Below, one piece after another: positions 5,907 to 9,086 of a DNA stretch of 9,086 nucleotides. The notes beneath the pieces are model-generated. The model worked only from the letters and a program-made list of their open reading frames with translations, did no database searches and was not told the DNA's origin. The position numbers were made by a program, and so were the translations under genes. Source of the DNA: Acidimicrobiia bacterium (GTDB lineage Bacteria > Actinomycetota > Acidimicrobiia > Acidimicrobiales > Ilumatobacteraceae). The stretch spans positions 1 through 9,086 of the forward strand of contig JACCUL010000143.1 in the NCBI GenBank assembly GCA_013811855.1, in the 5' to 3' direction. The stretch's first letter is position 1. The number at the start of each line of letters is the position of its first letter.

Positions 5907-6305
5907 GTGTCCGAACTGCACCCCAACGTGCTCACGTACGTCGCCGCCATCGACGCCTTCAATCGCAACGACCTGATGGCGATCGCCGAGTATGTGCGCC
6001 CAGACTTCATCTACCGGATCCCCGGTCGGTCCAGCGTCGCCGGAGAGTTCCGTGGCGTCGACGGCTTCGTCGAGGCCCTCACTCGCCTGCGGGATGAATC
6101 CGCGGCGACCATCGAGCTCGTGCCCGTGGCCGTGCTCGCCGACGACGAGAACCTCATCGCCCGCGCCCGGGTCACCGCCCGACGAGGCGCCAAGCGGCTC
6201 GACACCGAGAACTGTTATGCGTTCCGCTTCGTCGACGGGAGGGTTGCCGACGGGCAGGTCTTCCTCTCCGACCCCGATCACGTCGAAGACTTCTGGAGTT
6301 CGTGA
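5907..6305 (+). CDS. SnoaL-like / NTF2-fold protein (second of two)
   Basis: This 132-residue protein is a compact SnoaL/ketosteroid-isomerase-like domain. Helix VLTYVAAIDAFNRNDLMAIAEY leads to VRPDFIYRIPGRSSVAGEFR, the characteristic strand-loop-G motif. Helix GFVEALTRLRDES is followed by strands IELVPVAVLADDENLIARA, LDTENCYAFRFVDG and VADGQVFLSD. GTG 5907 is chosen: it lies 17 bp after the monooxygenase TAG, the family N terminus starts there, and a weak GACGAG lies 8 nt before it. It is short and typical for the family, unlike the longer first SnoaL protein, and the two are clearly not recent duplicates. Likely roles are isomerase, cyclase, dehydratase or binding of the hydroxylated product; none is proven. 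Its TGA abuts the stop of prmA. Confidence 0.83.
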   Translation: MSELHPNVLTYVAAIDAFNRNDLMAIAEYVRPDFIYRIPGRSSVAGEFRGVDGFVEALTRLRDESAATIELVPVAVLADDENLIARARVTARRGAKRLDTENCYAFRFVDGRVADGQVFLSDPDHVEDFWSS

Positions 6306-7148
6306 TCAGTGGCGGGCCAGGAGCGCGGCCCAGCTCTCGCGCGTCATCGTCCGCACGACACGCATCGGCGATAGCGCCTCCACGACATGGTCGTGGCGCT
6401 CGGACAGCACGCCGCTGACGATCAACGCACCGGACGGGGCGACGACGCGACGGAGGTCCGTCGCCAGGTCGACGACGACGGGGGCGAGAAGGTTGGCGAC
6501 GACGATGTCGAACGGCTCGGTGACGTCGGCCAGCGGTCGCGTGCTCGCCGTCACCACGCCGGCGACGTCGTTGCGCTCGGCGTTGGCTGTCGTCGCCTCG
6601 ATGGCGGCGACCGAGATGTCGATCGCCTCGACGTACGGCGAGCCGAACCGCGCCGCGACGATGCCGAGGACGCCGCTGCCGCAGCCGACGTCGAGCACGG
6701 TTGCCCCGGGCCACCACACCTCCTTGAGCAGGCGTAGGGAGAGCACGGTCGTCGGGTGATCGCCGAGCCCGAACGCCGCGCCGGGGTCGATGTCGACGCG
6801 CACCACGCTGCCGGGCACGTCGACGGATCGCCACGCCGGCACGATCACGAGCTCGCGGTCGACCCATGACGGCACGGCGTGCGATCGCCAGCTCTCGACG
6901 ACGGTCGGATCGACCTCCACGGTCCGCCAACGCCAACGCGACGAGAACGACTCGGCGGCACGGGCGACCGCCCCGACATCGGTGCCGAGCGAGGTCCACA
7001 GCTCGACGAAGTGGTCCTCGAGACCGGCATGGTCTCCGTGCTCCGGCGCGGTGCGCTCCTCGACCGCCGCCACGCCGAGCGTCCACAGCGCGTCGCTGGC
7101 CAGCTCGGCCTCGCTGGCCGGCACCGTGAGGACGAACGCCAGGGTCAC
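6306..7148 (-). CDS. prmA: Ribosomal protein L11 methyltransferase (PrmA family)
   Basis: This 280-residue SAM-dependent methyltransferase has the PrmA layout. A small N-terminal substrate-recognition domain (1-75; SDALWTLGVAAVEER is typical) is joined to a Rossmann methyltransferase domain. The linker DIDPGAAFGLGDHPTT (119-134) matches the PrmA signature, usually FGTGTHPTT. The SAM loop is LDVGCGSGVLGIVA (152-165), the acidic strand is EAIDIS, and the active-site loop is VVANLLAPVV (217-226), the PrmA-specific NxLA. PrmA trimethylates the N terminus and lysines of ribosomal protein L11; the host effect is usually mild. The start is GTG 7148, overlapping the gamma-CA stop as GTGA, so translation is coupled; the frame open beyond it has no PrmA similarity. 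The Leu and Asp in FGLGDH are departures, and methylation of another substrate cannot be excluded. Confidence 0.9.
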   Translation of the reverse strand: MTLAFVLTVPASEAELASDALWTLGVAAVEERTAPEHGDHAGLEDHFVELWTSLGTDVGAVARAAESFSSRWRWRTVEVDPTVVESWRSHAVPSWVDRELVIVPAWRSVDVPGSVVRVDIDPGAAFGLGDHPTTVLSLRLLKEVWWPGATVLDVGCGSGVLGIVAARFGSPYVEAIDISVAAIEATTANAERNDVAGVVTASTRPLADVTEPFDIVVANLLAPVVVDLATDLRRVVAPSGALIVSGVLSERHDHVVEALSPMRVVRTMTRESWAALLARH

Positions 7149-7663
7149 TCGATCCGCCGGAGGTCGGCGGCGAAGCGGGCGGCCCGAGCGACGTACGTCT
7201 CGACGCCGCGCAGGATGTCCTCCATCCGGGCCCGTCCCGGCTTGACGACCGCGGGCGCGCCGACGGCAAGCGCGCCGGGTGGGACGTCGGTGTCGGACAG
7301 TACGACGGCGTTGGCGCCGACGACGGCGCCCGTGCCGACGACGACGCGGTGCAGCACGATGGCACCGTTGGCGATCATCGCCCGGTCGTGCACGGTGCAC
7401 GCCTCGAGGTGGACGATGTGGCCGATCACGCACTCGTCGCCGACGACGGTGGGGTCGTCCGGGGTCGTGTGGAGCACCGATCCGTCCTGGACGCTCGTGC
7501 GCGCCCCGATGCGGATCTCGCCGTCGTCGCCGCGCAGCACGGCGCCCGGCCACACGGAGCTCTGCGGCCCGATGCGCACCGAACCGATGATTACGGCATC
7601 GGGATGGACGTACGCCGCGGCGTCGATCTCCGGCACCTGCGCGCCGAGTGCGTAGATGGGCAC
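7145..7663 (-). CDS. Gamma-carbonic-anhydrase-like left-handed beta-helix protein, third Zn ligand replaced
   Basis: This 172-residue protein consists of hexapeptide repeats (VIIGSVRIG, IRIGART, TVVGDECVIG, AVVGANAVV) forming a left-handed beta-helix, with a C-terminal helix. It matches the YrdA/PaaY gamma-CA family: SSVWPGAVLRGD (35-46), ARTSVQDGSVLH (54-65) and PPGALAVGAPAVV. Arg44, Asp46, Gln59 and the first two zinc ligands, His65 and His82, are present. The third ligand, from the GHxxxxH motif, is Glu87; a His lies two residues earlier at 85. The enzyme may therefore have altered metal binding or no CO2 hydration activity. GTG 7663 is chosen because TACCGT lies exactly 8 nt before it and the family begins there; the frame is open further upstream but overlaps the divergent gene. 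It heads an operon with prmA. Cytosolic, probably a trimer. Confidence 0.87.
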   Translation of the reverse strand: MPIYALGAQVPEIDAAAYVHPDAVIIGSVRIGPQSSVWPGAVLRGDDGEIRIGARTSVQDGSVLHTTPDDPTVVGDECVIGHIVHLEACTVHDRAMIANGAIVLHRVVVGTGAVVGANAVVLSDTDVPPGALAVGAPAVVKPGRARMEDILRGVETYVARAARFAADLRRIE

Positions 7664-7671
7664 GGACGCCG

Positions 7672-7677
7672 ACGGTA
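7672..7677 (-). promoter_or_regulatory. -10 box (TACCGT) for gamma-CA-prmA operon, probably leaderless
   Basis: Reading the minus strand, TACCGT (7677 to 7672) is followed by 8 nt and GTG 7663. This is the same arrangement as for rpiR and the divergent gene at 7741. No clear -35 is visible. Confidence 0.5.
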
Positions 7678-7726
7678 CCGGTCCGACACTGCGAGATCGG
7701 CGGTGGGACGGCCGCCGAGCAGGGGT

Positions 7727-7732
7727 TAGCGT
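7727..7732 (+). promoter_or_regulatory. -10 box (TAGCGT) for the unknown gene at 7741, probably leaderless
   Basis: TAGCGT is followed by 8 nt and ATG 7741. AGGGG at 7721-7725 is 15 nt from the ATG, too far for a ribosome binding site. Back-to-back with the gamma-CA box, it makes a 77-bp divergent promoter region. Confidence 0.5.
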
Positions 7733-7740
7733 GGCCGGCC

Positions 7741-9086
7741 ATGCCGACGCGGATCGAGATCGAGCTGACCAGCTCGCGCCCCGACGGCTCGTGGACCTGG
7801 CGGGCGGCCGGCGCCCGGGAGCCGCGTGGCGTGCTCGACGGCACGATCCTGCCGGCGAGCGCGTCGGTCGGCGATCAGCTGCGCGTCGAGACCGAGCAGG
7901 ACGTCGAGGGCATCCACGTCCTGTCCGTGGTCGCGGGCAAGGGGAAGACTGGGCGCTCCGACCGGCTGGAGCTGCTGCCGTCGTCCGAGACGTTCGAGCC
8001 GGTGATCCAACAGCAGGCCCTTGGCGGCGCAAGCGGAGGCGGCGACCGTCGCGACCGCAAGCCCCGTCGTGACCGGCCGCCGTCGGACCGCACCGGCGAG
8101 CCGCGGCGTGGAGGTCCACCGAGTCGCGACCGTCGCGACGGCGATCGGTCGCGCCGGGATGGCGACCGCCGACCGGGCGACCGGCCTCAAGGTGATCGAC
8201 CGGATGCCCGGGAGGTTCGTGCGGAGCGGCCAGAGGGCGACCGGCGCGAGCGACACGGCGAGGACCGCCGGCGCCACCGTCCGCACTTCACGCCGCCGCC
8301 GGAAGTGCCCCAGCGGCCCAAGCCCAAGCGCCTGCGGCCGGGCAAGCAACACCGCGCCGAGGTGCTGGCTGCGCTCCCGGAGGAGCAGCGACCGATCGCC
8401 GAGCTGGCGCTCCAGGGACTGCCGGCCGTGCGCCAGCGCGTGCGTGAGGACAACGCCCGAATGAAGGCGGAGGGCAAGCCGGAGATGCCCGAGGGCGCCG
8501 TGCTGCGCATGGCCGAGGACCTGATCCCCCGCCTGCGGGTCGCCGACTGGCTCGATCGGGCCGAGGCCGCCCAGCGGCAGCTCGAACACCTCGACCTGCG
8601 CGACCTGCGCAGCGTCGTCGCCCAGGCCGACGATCCGGTCGTGGCCCGCGACGAGGTGACCAGGGAGCTGGCCGCGGCGCTCAAGACGGCGCTGACGACG
8701 AAGCAGGAGGAGGAGCAGGTGCTCTGGCTCGGCGACGTCGAAGCCGCGCTGGAGGTCGGACGGATCGTGCGGGCGCTGCGCCTGTCGTCGTCGCCCCCGA
8801 AGGCGGGGGTCGTGTTCCCACCGGCTCTGGCGACGCGACTCGCCGAGGCGACGGTCGCCTCCCTGCAGCCCGGCGATCTCCCGGACCGGTGGTCGGCGGT
8901 GCTCGAGGCCGCCGCCTTTTCACCCGTCCGCTCGCTGGTCAGGCCGACGACGGCGCCGGAAAGCCGCAGCGACGAGCTCACGGCGACCGTCCGCCGGCTC
9001 GGTCCCCTGCTGCCGCAGATCGCCGCGCTGTTCGGCGTCGAGGTGCCCGCCGGGGCCCACGCGCCCAAGCCACTGCGGCCGACGCC
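7741..9086 (+). CDS. Unrecognised protein: beta-rich N-domain, Arg/Asp/Gly linker, helical C-region (cut by window edge)
   Basis: ATG 7741 opens a frame with no stop to the window end, 448 residues visible. I do not recognise the family with confidence. Residues 1-90 look beta-rich (IEIELTSSRPDGSWTWRAAG, GVLDGTILPASASVGDQLRV, GIHVLSVVAGKGK, DRLELLPS), the size of an OB or similar small barrel. Residues 101-182 are low complexity, rich in Arg, Asp, Gly and Pro, with GDR recurring six times. Residues 200-435 are mostly helical (RAEVLAALPEEQRPIAELAL, LRMAEDLIPRLRVADWLDRA, LEHLDLRDLRSVVAQADDP). No signal peptide, membrane segment or catalytic motif is seen. A basic disordered linker beside a small beta domain suggests RNA or nucleoprotein contact (inference). 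Codon third positions are strongly GC in this frame. The long minus-strand frames here (7726-8589, 8187-9068) are its shadows. Confidence 0.85.
   Translation, partial: MPTRIEIELTSSRPDGSWTWRAAGAREPRGVLDGTILPASASVGDQLRVETEQDVEGIHVLSVVAGKGKTGRSDRLELLPSSETFEPVIQQQALGGASGGGDRRDRKPRRDRPPSDRTGEPRRGGPPSRDRRDGDRSRRDGDRRPGDRPQGDRPDAREVRAERPEGDRRERHGEDRRRHRPHFTPPPEVPQRPKPKRLRPGKQHRAEVLAALPEEQRPIAELALQGLPAVRQRVREDNARMKAEGKPEMPEGAVLRMAEDLIPRLRVADWLDRAEAAQRQLEHLDLRDLRSVVAQADDPVVARDEVTRELAAALKTALTTKQEEEQVLWLGDVEAALEVGRIVRALRLSSSPPKAGVVFPPALATRLAEATVASLQPGDLPDRWSAVLEAAAFSPVRSLVRPTTAPESRSDELTATVRRLGPLLPQIAALFGVEVPAGAHAPKPLRPT
8041..8286 (+). repeat. GDR-rich low-complexity coding stretch
   Basis: This stretch encodes residues 101-182 of the unknown protein. 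GDR occurs at residues 101, 134, 141, 146, 151 and 166, with a 5-7 residue rhythm in the middle (134-153). At DNA level this appears as recurring GGCGACCG-like octamers. It is a degenerate coding repeat, likely to vary in length between relatives. Confidence 0.65.

Noticed and set aside
6314..6331. GGGCC-N8-GGCCC hairpin inside the end of prmA as a terminator for the SnoaL operon
   Set aside because: Only five pairs, inside coding sequence and without a T run; such short GC dyads are expected by chance here.
5992..6759. Plus-strand 255-residue frame across the SnoaL/prmA junction
   Set aside because: Ser/Thr/Arg-rich composition with no fold signal; it overlaps two well-supported genes in the wrong frame.
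6306..7844. 512-residue version of PrmA starting at 7844
   Set aside because: The part before GTG 7148 overlaps the gamma-CA gene and the divergent unknown gene and reads as Arg-rich low complexity typical of an off-frame.
7145..8119. 324-residue version of the gamma-CA-like protein starting at 8119
   Set aside because: The extension overlaps the divergent gene at 7741 and has no beta-helix repeats; GTG 7663 fits the family and the promoter box.
8041..8286. GDR-encoding repeats as a CRISPR array or regulatory direct repeats
   Set aside because: The repeats are short, degenerate, in frame and spaced by a few codons; they are explained by the low-complexity protein linker.
7726..9068. Long minus-strand frames opposite the gene at 7741 (7726-8589 and 8187-9068)
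   Set aside because: They mirror a plus-strand frame that is continuous over 1346 bp with coherent domains and a start box; the minus frames are Ser/Arg- or Leu/Gly-biased shadows with no recognisable domains.

Overview
The window is very GC-rich, with dense and often overlapping genes and several GTG starts. It carries a WhiB-family protein, which is essentially restricted to Actinobacteria and their phages. The host is therefore very probably an actinobacterium. The style of the TPR-LuxR regulator and of the last, unrecognised protein makes an Acidimicrobiia-like lineage plausible, but that is an impression and not a demonstration. There is no sign of an IS element, integrase, tRNA, rRNA, CRISPR array or phage gene. 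The window reads as ordinary chromosome.

Layout, left to right. (1) On the minus strand, the 5' part of a small zinc-ribbon protein (148 to 1, cut by the window edge) lies 29 bp downstream of an RpiR-family regulator (1029 to 178). (2) Divergent from the regulator, with only 33 bp between start codons, is a PLP-dependent threonine aldolase (1063-2133). Its promoter appears to overlap that of the regulator. (3) A promoter overlapping the aldolase stop codon drives a WhiB protein (2196-2495), followed 5 bp later by a large TPR/LuxR-type regulator (2501-4132). A hairpin follows the luxR stop. (4) A three-gene plus-strand operon (4265-6305) encodes a SnoaL/NTF2-fold protein, an acyl-CoA-dehydrogenase-fold flavin monooxygenase (group D type) and a second SnoaL/NTF2-fold protein. 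(5) The operon abuts, stop codon against stop codon (TGATCA), a minus-strand operon of a gamma-carbonic-anhydrase-like protein (7663-7145) and PrmA, the ribosomal protein L11 methyltransferase (7148-6306); these two overlap by GTGA. (6) Divergent from that operon, a long gene of unknown function (7741 to beyond the end) encodes a beta-rich N-domain, an Arg/Asp/Gly-rich low-complexity linker and a helical C-terminal region.

The main higher-level signals are as follows. A TANNNT box sits exactly 8 nt before the start codon of three unrelated genes (rpiR, gamma-CA, unknown), and a similar box sits 6 nt before the aldolase, which points to leaderless or near-leaderless transcription and fixes those starts. 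The SnoaL-monooxygenase-SnoaL sandwich looks like a compact small-molecule tailoring or catabolic module with no flavin reductase in view. The gamma-CA-like protein has Glu where the third zinc-binding His normally sits. I found no convincing new defence or mobile system.
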